Assembly: GCA_014529385.2 (NCBI GenBank)
Contig: CM043942.1
Coordinates: 60,024,684-60,088,683, forward strand
Length of the DNA: 64,000 nt
Direction: 5' to 3'
Source of the DNA: Adiantum capillus-veneris
Lineage: Eukaryota; Streptophyta; Polypodiopsida; Polypodiales; Pteridaceae
The position numbers were made by a program, and so were the translations under genes. Below are positions 34,954-44,842 of the stretch, in pieces. The stretch's first letter is position 1, and each line of letters begins with the position of its first letter. The notes below the pieces were generated by a model. It worked only from the letters and a program-made list of their open reading frames with translations. It had not been told where the DNA came from and searched no databases.

Positions 34954-35741
34954 GACACGGGAGAATTTGTGAAGAGTTGAAATTGCCGAGGAATTTCAAA
35001 TTGCCGATGACATTGAAGGTGTCTCAAAAGTCGAGCTTCCCAATAAACTCCCTGGCATCGGATGCAGTCCCGCAAGTTGCAAGTCACCGTATGCAAACTT
35101 GATGAAGGATCTTGCAAATGTTGGTTGCCAAATTTTGGTCCACAATTTGCGGTCTTCAGGACCCGTGGAGTGTCAAAAAAAAATAGCAGAAGAACAAGCG
35201 TCCAAATGCTGTACATGAATGTAAATTCTGCAATTGCAGAAACTTTGCAGAAAATAAAGGCCTTGCCGTGACAAAATTTTCGGACCTTGTCGGTATGCGG
35301 AGCCTTGCCCGAGCTTCACAAGAGGGGGGGGGGGGGGGGTACCGTCCCTTGGATGGTAAAAATTTTGTTGCCTCTAACCCCAAAAGGGTTGGGCACCCAT
35401 GGGGTGTGAAAAAAAAACTTCACACAGGCAATGGCAACCCGCAGAGTGGCACGAGAAGGAAGCAGAGGTGAGAGAGAGCGCTACGAGGCGAACGGGGTGC
35501 CGCCCCTGTGTTGAAACTTTCTCAGAATCCCGAGGCGCTCGTGTTGAGCCGGCCCGCAGTCGATATGGAGCAGCTTCACTAGGCAGTTCTCCTTGCCAAG
35601 GGCGCTTGCCCACACAGTCCCACCTTCGTCGTCCCGTTCATAAGAGATGGTCTCCACGGCCTCAGTGACCCCAACATGCAAAAAGCATGCAAGACCATGG
35701 CTGTGCCTTCCCAAATTTAGAAACCCTTGCTGTGATACCAA
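34954..35741 (-). other. G leader and primer site
   Basis: Primer site TTGGTATCACAGC on the minus strand at 35741-35729, a Met-tRNA type. The leader includes a run of 16 G at 35334-35349 (plus strand) and no supported ORF. Confidence 0.7.
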
Positions 35742-35918
35742 TGTAAGACCTAGGGTAACTGAACATAGTATCCTCCTCCGTACCGCCCCTTACATAGGCC
35801 TAGCTCCTAGCTCTTGCCCTAAGCGGATCCCCAGTCTGCACTGGTCCACTCCAAGCCCTTGGCCTAGGTCCCTGACCCCCTAGGTTGGGCCTTGCCCCGT
35901 AGGACCCTTGTCCTGACA
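35742..35918 (-). repeat. G 5' LTR
   Basis: Minus strand TGTCAGGACAAGG...GGTCTTACA. Confidence 0.9.
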
Positions 35919-36060
35919 TGATGCCCCGTTATCTGCACGAAACAGGCACACTACAAGGCTGAAAAATCCCTATTCTACTTACTCAATTGCAATTAATATT
36001 ACCAACCAATTATATCTAGCTTGAGGACCTCCCTTCTTGAGGAAGAAAAGAGAAACCTTG

Positions 36061-37621
36061 TTCTCTGATACCAATGTAACATTAATTGGCCTAGTAACTT
36101 GTGTGTAGCCAGAAATAGCATAAACATAGTGAGCATTCATTAGAATATATTCCTAAAAAAACAAGAGTGCTTGGATGTAGAGAGAAACAAAAAGCATAAC
36201 ACCTAGTTAGATAGGCATGAACAATACTTCAAATGAGAGAGAAATTAGGCTATTGACAATAGCTGAGGACCGGATTTACATGGACCCGGTCCCCCCTCCA
36301 AAAGCCTTTGTATTATAGGTTTCCCCAATCAAGGGAGACATTTTACAATACATTTCTTTGTGCTCCTTCAATAACTAGCTAGTGCAATGACGATGGAAGC
36401 TTCAAGAACTAAGCAAACACTTCAAAACACAACATCAGTTCCTCATTGGTCTCAGACCCAAGACCTCACACATCTACGAAGATGGTGAGAGCTAGCGGGT
36501 TATGAAAGAATATTGAGAGGAAGGAGTATTCTTACAAGAAAGAAGTATATCTCCTCACATAATCACTCATAAAATCTTAGCATGGCTTAGTAGCTAGCAT
36601 GGTAGAGGAGATCAACATTTATTGAAGCTTGGCTGTTGGTTGGATTTGCATCACAAAGCCAAGAGTTGTTGGTGTAGGCCTCCCTTCTCACAAGCTTGGA
36701 TTAGATGATGATATTTCCCATAAAGCTTGAGAAGGAGAGAGAGTCTTCTTTTGCTTCACACATGAGCTAGTGTGAGTGTGTGTGGAGCAATGCCTTCACA
36801 AATCAGTCCCCCTCTCTCATCTTGGTTGACCCCTCTTGCTGGCTTCCCATTGAACCTTTCCAATCTTATCCAATAGGATTTAAGTGGTCAAATGAAGAGC
36901 CTTCTGACAAGTATCCCTCTTTCCCGTTTAGATAGATATTAGGTAGCTAACATAATTCATTTAAATCCCCATTGGACCTTCTCCCCTTCTGGCCAATAGG
37001 AATTAAGCAAGACATTGGGCTTCTTATTTCCTATTGGACCCCTTGGCAGGTTGTCCAACAATCATCTTGGAGGTTTTATTTCCATTGGTTATTTTTATAA
37101 AGTGCTTTTAAACTAATTAGACTAAGTTTACTCTAGCCTAATTCGCATTGGTCCACCTCTATGGTCATCTAATAGGATTTGAATACACTTTGGGGGCAAT
37201 TGAGCTAGGAACCTAGCATGTGTCCACTATACCCTTTTTGTAACAAGGAGCCTTTGAGTGTGTGTGTGTGTGTGTGTGTGTTATCTCACCTCTTTCTCTT
37301 TCTTCCCCGTACAATCACAAAACATCCGATTTCCTTAAGCTTGACCATTTGGACTTATCCTTTGAAATTTGGAAATCTAGCATTTTGGAAGCCTTAATGG
37401 GCTAAACCTTAGGTCTTTGAAGCCCATTGCTTGCACATTGCTCTTCTGCAAATGGTCCCCCTTTGCATCCCTATTTTCCCTCCTTTGGATCCCTACTGTG
37501 ACCGATCTACTAGCCTTACCAATAATCTAGCTTTTTCTCCCCTGGTACTTCCCGATATTAATTAAATGATCAGTTTAACTTGAGAAAATCATTTGGGAGA
37601 ATTAGATATTAGTTTATGACA
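36061..37621 (-). repeat. Family A LTR (36075-37621) and primer site (36061-36074), minus orientation
   Basis: Inverse of 27481-28838, 1547 bp. The primer site reads TTGGTATCAGAGAAC. Contains a (GT)n tract at 37258-37280 and the same CCAAT inverted-repeat array (36870-37090). Its outer edge abuts the satellite at 37622. Confidence 0.9.
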
Positions 37622-38960
37622 GTGTTCAAGAAAAATGTGTCTCAGTTTAATATCGTGTCGTATTCAATTTTCAAAAATTCCGGTTGAAGGCAAGGAGAAA
37701 AAGAGAAATTCCACCCCAAAATAGAATAAATTAGTGTCAAAACCCAAAAAATACATCTAATTTTCTAAAATTTCCTCTTGGAAAATTCAAGAAATGGAAC
37801 TTTGTATGTTTGGAAAAATGATTTTCCTGAACACAGATGACATGCCATGAAAACACAAAGAAAAAAAGTAGAGCAGGAAGGTTCATGCCATGCAATTTTC
37901 GAGAAAAATGTGTCTCAACTTAATATCGTGCCGTTTTCAATCTCAAAAAAGGAGCAATTCCACCCCAAAATAGAAAAAATAGTGTAAAAACCCAAAAAAT
38001 ATACATAATTTTCTAAAATTTCCTCTTTGAAAGTTCAAGAACGGGAATATTGTATGTTTGGAAAAATGTTTTTTCTCGAACATTGATGCCATGCCATGAA
38101 AACACTTACAAAAAGTGGAGCAAGAAAGTTCATGCCACGCAGTGCTCGAGAAAAATGCATCTCAACTTAATATCTTGTCGTTTTCAATTTCCAAAATGCA
38201 TGTTGAAGGGAAGCGGAAAAGGAGAAAGTTCGCCCCAAAATAGAAAAAATTAGTGTAGAAATCCAAAAAATACACCTAATTTTCTAGAATTTCCTATTGG
38301 AAAATTCAAGAAAGGGAACTTTGTACGTTTCGAAAAATGATTTTTCCGGAACATTGATGCCATGCCATCAAAACATTCACAAAAAGTGGAGCACGAAGGT
38401 TCATGCCATGCAATGTTCGAGAAAAATGTGTCTCAACTTAATATAGTGTTGTATTCAATTTCAAAAATTCCAAATGAAGGCAAGCAGAAAAGGAGAAATT
38501 CTGCCCCAAAATAGGAAAAATTTGTTCAAAAACCCAGAAAATAAACCTAATTTTCTAAAATTTCCTCTTGGAAAATTCAAGAAATGGAATTTTGTATGTT
38601 TGGAAAAATGATTTTTCCCGAGCAATGATGCCATGCCATGAAAACACTCACAAAAAGTGGAGTAGGAAGGTTCATGCCATGCAGTGTTTGAGAAAAATGT
38701 GTCTTAGTTTAATATCATGTCGTTTTCAATTTCAAAAATGTCGGTTGAAGGCAAGGGGAAAAGGAGAAATTATGTCCCAAAATAGAAAAAAATAGTGTAA
38801 AAATCCAAAAAATATACTAATTTTCTAAAATTTCCTCCTGGAAAATTCAAGAAAGGAAATTTTGTGTTTTTGGAAAAATGATTTTTCCCGAAACTGATGC
38901 CATGCCATCAAATCACTCCACTGAGAAAAATTGGAGTTGCAAGGTTCATGCCATTAAATA
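37622..38960. repeat. Satellite array, about five units of ~271 bp
   Basis: The marker GAGAAAAATG recurs at 37628 (variant), 37911, 38148, 38419 and 38690, giving spacings 283, 237, 271 and 271. Each unit repeats CAAAATAG, TTTTCTAAAATTTCC, GGAAAATTCAAGAA and GTTCATGCCATG. Units are roughly 80-90% alike by eye. The two plus-strand ORFs here (38050, 38568) are by-products of the repeat. Confidence 0.93.
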
Positions 38961-39014
38961 GATCTAACAGCCCCACTGAATCACAAAAGGTAGAAGCAGC
39001 TTCATCTTCATTAA

Positions 39015-40352
39015 CACTAGGTTGGTAACCTAACAGGACATAAAAGTGTCCTTTCAAGGTTTTGAAAAAAACCTCCAAAACCATAGTAGATCCACTCATT
39101 TTGTAAAATCCTTTCATGAGGTTATAGTTCAAGGCCTACTACACATGGAAAAAATAAGAAACTTGTAAAATTTCTCATCTTTTGGTCACACCAAGCCTCC
39201 AAAGTTGATGGACCAGTACATTTTCATGAAAACAGTCATTTCTTACGTTTTGTTTCATAAAAATAAGATTAGGGATTTTTGTAGGACTTGAGATAAATTC
39301 CCTAGTTAACTTCAATGGGTTGGTGATCAGAAAATATGATTGCTTCTCACTCACTATTTTTTGTTTTTCCAAAAGAAATAGGTACAAAAAAGTTGAATTT
39401 TTACCATTCTGCAAACCTATCATCAAAGTTTCTATAGCCACGCTCAATAGAAATAATATATGCATGTTTTCTTAGTTCCCTATTGTCCTTTAGGTTCATA
39501 AGGAGCCATGGATCATGTCAAAAGAATAATACATCTCTTACCAAGGGGAACCTTGGGGACAAATATAAGGTGCTAAATATAGCAAACATGAAAAAACTGG
39601 GTTCAACATTATGAGTTGTGGAATCCCATAGAAACTATTCAATATCTAGCCAAATTTGATCCTCATGACTAGATATGGCTCTACCTACAAAATGCATGTA
39701 GTTGTCACAAGAAACTAACAATATTGAAAAAGCTATACTTGATATACTAGAATGTTTCGTTTTCTTCTATAATTGAAAAAATCAACCATCGTTGTCTACA
39801 ATGCAAAATAGGGTATTAGGTGCCCTAAAACCCAAGGAATATTAGCTTTATGTTACAATATGCGACATAGAAAATCAAAACTGCATTTGGATATTATGAA
39901 AGCCACCAAAAAAATCATAGAAGAGCTAAAATTGGCTAAAAAGCAGGATTTGACAATTTTTGTAATTTGGTCATAACTTACAACTTTAACATTTATTTCT
40001 CCCTAGAAGCATCAAGACATGTTGAGGACTACTAAAGATAGTTCTCTAGCATTATAGACCTCACAAACATGAATTCTAGAGTGGTATAGTTGCAAAAAGT
40101 TGAAAAAAGCCAAAAACAGGACCCGTTTTTTCACACAGTTTAGGTTGTGAAATGTTGTGCAAGGACAAGGTTAAAGATTGAATTGATATTCCAAAAAAAT
40201 GTCAAGTTTTTTTCAACTCATGAGACAACTTTCTAGATAGATAGAACCTCAAAATCCATTTTGAAACTCTTGACATAATTCAAGGAAAATGGTCACTTAA
40301 CAGGACATAAAAGTGTCCCAGGACATAAAAGTGTCCCATTACCAACCTAGTG
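39015..40352. mobile_element. E1: CACTA-ended non-autonomous DNA transposon
   Basis: 1338 bp with inverted ends CACTAGGTTGGTAACC / GGT..ACCAACCTAGTG. TTAA flanks both sides (39011-39014, 40353-40356). Near each end is a palindromic GGACATAAAAGTGTCC, duplicated at the right end. The CACTA terminus suggests the CACTA (En/Spm) superfamily, which makes 3-bp duplications; the 4-bp TTAA match is therefore odd. No transposase. Confidence 0.75.
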
Positions 40353-40404
40353 TTAAGCACGTGGTCTTAGAGGCCAATTTTCCTTTTTGCATGCATTCTC
40401 ACGT

Positions 40405-42540
40405 TGTTGTGCAGCTCCGCTCCCATGCAAAGAAAGATGCTAGGAAAATGCACATTATGTTTTTTTGAAGCTTATATGTTTAATGAACAGTGATTAAGGG
40501 CTGGTTGCAAACTGAGTTCAATGCTGAATGTATGTCAAATGCGGTTGAAAGGTCCAAAACATGCCTTAATGATGCTAAAAAGTGTTATGCTTGAAGTGAA
40601 CACGAATGGGGTATTGTGCCCTAGAATTGCAATGCTCGATGTGCTCTACCGGGTTGTCTTTACAGCTCGTCGATTGGAGCTACGATGAAGAAGTTATGGT
40701 AGTTTAAAGTTCAAGTTGATTGCAGATCCGTGCCAGATTGGGCAACAGCAGCTGACGAAATAAAAATGAAATGAATGCATCGGGCTGAAGTGCTCACTTT
40801 GTGGAGCGCGTCGGTCTTTTTAGATCAGCGAGATCGGAGTCCCGGTCGCCAATATATTGGCCGATAAAAATTCACTGGGGGCCGGTTCCGTACCAGTCCA
40901 GTAGGCTCGATCGGTGTCTCAGCTGGAAGTTTTGTCTATTGTCCACGGTTTGGGATGTGGGAGCAGAAATAGCTTGATGAGTCTCATGATTGGGATGTCA
41001 TTTGATGCAGTGCTTGGCCGACAGTGGTCGTATTGGTAATACCCGATTGACAGGAAAGTAACTCTGACACTTTTTATCGGATGTGATGGGAAGGCCTTGC
41101 TTCAATGCAATCACCTATACTTGCAGCTTAAAGATATGTATGCCGAATGTGGTGCCCTTACAAGGCATAAGCCCGCCTAAAAGAAAAGGCAACAAGGCCG
41201 GATGCCTCCCATACTCAAGGTCTACTACCCATGGCCAATGGCCGCCCACATGAGTAATAAAGTGGTTGCCTGCCGGTTAAGTGGCCGCCCAAATTCATTG
41301 ACCGATGTGTTTTGCAGTGCTTTGCTAGGTATGTATGCTCAAATATGATGCCCTTACAAAGGCAATGGCCGCCCAAGTGGCCCGCCCAAAGGCGTCCTCA
41401 ATGGCCGCCCAAGGGCACATAAAAAGGCCGCCCAGCCCATTGGCTAAAGAAGGGCACCCAATTAAAAGCTTTGAGGCTTAAGTGTGAAGCCAAGGAAATT
41501 GAGGGCATGACGTAGCAAGGCGGCAGTGAGCAGTGCTGAGGGAAGCAAACAACGCTTATTGCGCGCGCTATGACGCTGGGACGAGGTCCCCGCAGAAACG
41601 GGAAAGGACGACAGGGCCGTCTCCCACATATTCGGCACCATCCGCGTCGGATTCCACGTAGGTCGCCCTGTTAGTTGCCACGTCAACAAGAGGCCAGACC
41701 CATTAGCGACATCGCTAATGGGTGCCTCGCTTGTTTTAGCAAGAGGATGCCCATGCATAAAAAGGAAGAGGAACGTGTGGTTCAAGGTTTATCTCCTCCC
41801 CAATATCATCTTGAGCTCTACTCTTCTCCTCATAACTTCCTTAAGCTCTTCATAATCAAAATGACCTTAAGTTCTTCTCCTAAGCTCTCCATCTTTCTTG
41901 AAAAAGCTTTTCGAGGCCAAGCTCCTAAGCTCTAAGCTCTTGATAATCCCAAGCTCTTAATGCGGATTCGGAAGCTCTTGATATCTTGAAGCTCGGGAAT
42001 TACTATTAACTTCCACAAGCTCTTAAGATCGCTTAAGCCCTCAAGCCTTCTGAAAGCCATCTCTAATCTCTGAAGCTAAACCTACTCACTCTTAAGCCAA
42101 ACTTCCTAAACCTACTCGGATGCCAAGCCATAAGCCAGAACTAATCCTAATCGAATTCCTAAACTTCTCAATCTCAAAAGCTTGATCCAAGCTCTACACA
42201 TAGAGCCTAATCTCAAACCGTTGGCAGTGCCTATCTAACCCAAGCTTCTAGGCTGTCACTAACCACTCGAATCGGGAAGCAGAAGGCAGAGTAAGAAAAA
42301 TTTTATTAATTTTCATGTTTAGCACCTGGATTAAGCCACGTTTCTTCTTGTAAAGAGCATTTAAGCTTCATTAGTTATTGATTAAACATGGATTCTGTCG
42401 ATTAACTCGAATTAGGCGAACTATTTGGTTTGAATATTGTTGTGTCAGTAATCGTGTCTGCTGCACCTTTTTCCTTGCACCTCTGACAGCCAAGGGCCCA
42501 TTGCCTTCTCGGATCACCTTTCGCACAATTATCCCCGACA
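40405..42540 (+). repeat. C 5' LTR
   Basis: TGTTGTGCAG...CCCCGACA, 2136 bp. U3 holds a cluster of GGCCGCCCAA motifs (41160-41440) just upstream of a TATA-like ACATAAAAAGG (41417-41427); the transcribed part holds many AAGCTCTT motifs (41800-42010). Confidence 0.9.
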
Positions 42541-42543
42541 TTC

Positions 42544-42562
42544 TTGGTGAACCCGATGCGAA
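42544..42562 (+). promoter_or_regulatory. C primer binding site
   Basis: TTGGTGAACCCGATGCG three bases after the LTR; a near match lies at 534-549 on the minus strand. Confidence 0.65.
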
Positions 42563-42594
42563 ACGAGCCTGGGTGAGCAGTGTGGTGAAGAAGG

Positions 42595-43830
42595 ATGTCA
42601 ACACCGCAAGAGGTTGCCATGCAGCAGTTTTCTCCTTACATGCAACAATAGCAAGCTGCCCAACAGCAGTGCAATTTGCAGGAGAGGATCCGTAAAGCTC
42701 GGCACACAGTTACTGAGATATTGCATCGATTTGAAGGCCGAGATATTAGCAAATTTTGCAATATCTGAGCCACATCAATATCTGAACAGGCAATGGAAGA
42801 GAATGGGATTGATGATCAGAACGCAGTACAAGGGTTCCATTTGATTACTGAGCTGGAACTTAAGAGTCAAATTAAAGAAATTCAGGTGCTTCAAGGCTCG
42901 AATTGGTAGGATTTCAAGAAGGCGCTTCAGGAGGAATACTTCCTGGAGGATTCTCAAAGAGTAACCAGGCAAATTTTCATGAAGTAGGTGCAGAAGAAGA
43001 ACAAAAAATTTTCTGCACGAGAATTATTGTGGGAATTTGAGAAGAAATTCGAGCAGCTGTCTTCGACACAGCAACGTTCAATGAGGAATCAGAAGGTTGA
43101 GTTGTTCATTCAGGCTACTGATCCTCAACTTCAGGAGACTTTAGTGTAGTTGCTAGAGGATCCAAGTGGACAATTGGACTTAACATCCGACTGGAAGGTA
43201 GTCACCGAAGCAGTCAACATGATCGTGAAATGACAGATGAGAGTCGACAAGATGATCATGGCTGACATCATGGATGTTGTAGAGGAGGAACCTGAAGAGA
43301 AAACAACCTCGGCAATACCCAGAGTGGAGGAGCCAGTCTTGGCGAATTGGTAAAAGGTATTCAAGAACTGAATTTGAATTTTAAAGCTATTAAATTTGAT
43401 GGTCTAGCTGCAAAGGGGTCTACATCAGATCCTAGGCAGCAACCACCACGCAAAGGCTGGGACCGATGCATGTGGTGTGATAGTGAAGACCACAAATATG
43501 TTAAGGAATGTGATGAATTTGACGAAGCATATAAAAAGAATGTGGTGTTCTAGAAGGACAATAAGATACACCTTAGAGAAACAGGTGAGATGCTCTGCCT
43601 GAACTTTGGAAGGGGTGGCATGAAGAAGATAGTTGATAATATTGAGCATAAGGTTGCTCTTGTGGAGGCAGCTACATATGGGCTGCAAGTCTGCGGGAAG
43701 GGTGATGAAGATGGTGCAGGTACCAAGGATCAATTATGGCCTTATGCTTTGAAGACTGCAAAAATTGGACAGGTAACTTATGGGAAGCTATGGCAAGTAG
43801 GGAATTCAATTTGAGAAACCACAGGGTGGA
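42595..43830 (+). pseudogene. C gag with zinc knuckle
   Basis: From ATG at 42595 (MSTPQEVAMQQ) one frame can be followed for ~720 bp through at least six stops. The capsid shows EILHRFEGRDISKF, NWxDFKKALQEEYF and ELLWEFEKKFEQL. A frameshift near 43310-43345 leads into ELVKGIQELNLNFKAIKF, then the knuckle CMWCDSEDHKYVKEC (CX2CX4HX5C, one residue longer than usual), and IHLRETG with FGRGGMKK beyond a TAG at 43551. It is the same capsid type as 1-504. Probable packaging protein, not functional. Confidence 0.8.
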
Positions 43831-44842
43831 ATGATCCAGTGGATTCCCTCTCGGTGTATGCATTCATTGCGAAGTCTCAAGCTAATGAGGCTATGGAAGA
43901 GGAGAAGCGGAAAAGAGATGAAGAATCTCCTGGGACATCGAAGAGGACAATGAGGTTCAACAGCAAAAAAGAAGAAAGTCCTGCTCCTAAGCCCACTCCT
44001 GAAGTGGTAATGGAGGATGCACCTAAGGCACTCTGCCACAGGGTGCTACTAATTCAGTAGCTCATATGATGAACATCATGAATAAGGTATTAAGGGACTT
44101 TATCCCACATGTTACCATGCCTTTCATTGATGATCTACCAATTAAGGGCTATGAAGAAGTCTCAAAAGATGAAGCAAAAGACCAGAGGGGGTGCAGAAAG
44201 TTTGTTGCTCAACATATTGCTGACTATGGCATGAGCACCCTGAAGGATTTATGCCATTCGAGTTGATGCATGGGCAGAAACCCATTATGCCTACAGAGGA
44301 AGCAGTTACAACTTGGACCGTAATGCCATGGGAATAAGGTATATCTATTGAATACTTGCTTGCTCTACGTATTCGGTAGCTTGAGAGGCGTCAAGAGGAT
44401 ATTGAGCAAGCTAAAGAGAAGCTTAAGGAGGCAAGATTGAAGAACAAGGCAGCATTTGATGAAAAGCATAGACTACGACCACATGCTATCAAGGAAGGTG
44501 ACTGGGTACTTGTCTATGATAGTAGCTTGGAGAACCAATACTCTGCTATGCAGAAAATGGTGAAATGATGGTTTGGACGGTGGTGCAACATGCTTTTGAT
44601 AATGCGACATATCAATTGTGTGAACCAGATGGTACTATGCTTAAAGTGCCTATTGCAGGAAAAAATATCAAGCTGTTCAAGAAGCAAGAAGGCGAGATTG
44701 TTCTTAAAGATTCCCATTCAGATCCGCCTCCAGAGGATTGTGTTATGTATGCGTTAGATGATATGTCTGATGATGATTTTAATGAAGCTAATTCAGTGCA
44801 ATTGGCACAGACCGGAGGCTGTGCAGGTTCAGAGGGGGTGAA
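43831..44842 (+). pseudogene. C reverse-transcriptase sliver joined to integrase C-terminus, then purine tract
   Basis: 44066-44230 reads PHVTMPFIDDLPIKG and RGCRKFVAQHIADYG, i.e. the region around the catalytic FIDD. After a deletion junction near 44235 comes the integrase end: GFMPFELMHGQKPIMP, then LEEARLKNK-like helix, HRLRPHAIKEGDWVLVYDSS and ATYQLCEPDGT. The frame then runs to GGCAGSEG. CAGAGGGGGTGA before 44843 is the likely purine tract. Two internal deletions removed most of pol. Confidence 0.7.

Larger units (their letters stand above)
29658..35918 (-). mobile_element. Element G: short-LTR gypsy element, decayed
   Basis: LTRs of ~179 and ~177 bp (29658-29836, 35742-35918), 5-bp duplication TGATG (29653-29657, 35919-35923), primer site TTGGTATCACAGC at 35741-35729 and purine tract AAGAGGGAAGTAA next to the left LTR, all on the minus strand. 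Only gag pieces are legible; 29.9-32.6 kb shows weak integrase/chromodomain-like patches without open frames. Confidence 0.9.
28839..37621 (-). mobile_element. Element A(-): truncated inverted copy of family A, interrupted by G
   Basis: From right to left: LTR (36075-37621), primer site (36061-36074), leader (35924-36060 and 29433-29652), gag (about 28846-29432). It stops inside gag where it meets the end of the plus-strand LTR at 28838. Protease, polymerase and 3' LTR are absent. Confidence 0.9.

Noticed and set aside
34954-35741. Several 70-90 codon ORFs in both directions in the G leader
   Set aside because: Mutually overlapping, no domain, located between primer site and gag.
38050-38795. 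Two similar ORFs of 67 and 75 codons
   Set aside because: They are the same phase of successive satellite units, each ending at the repeat's own stop.
39175-39465. 96-codon ORF within E1
   Set aside because: The matching region of E2 has the frame shifted and stopped, so conserved coding is not supported.
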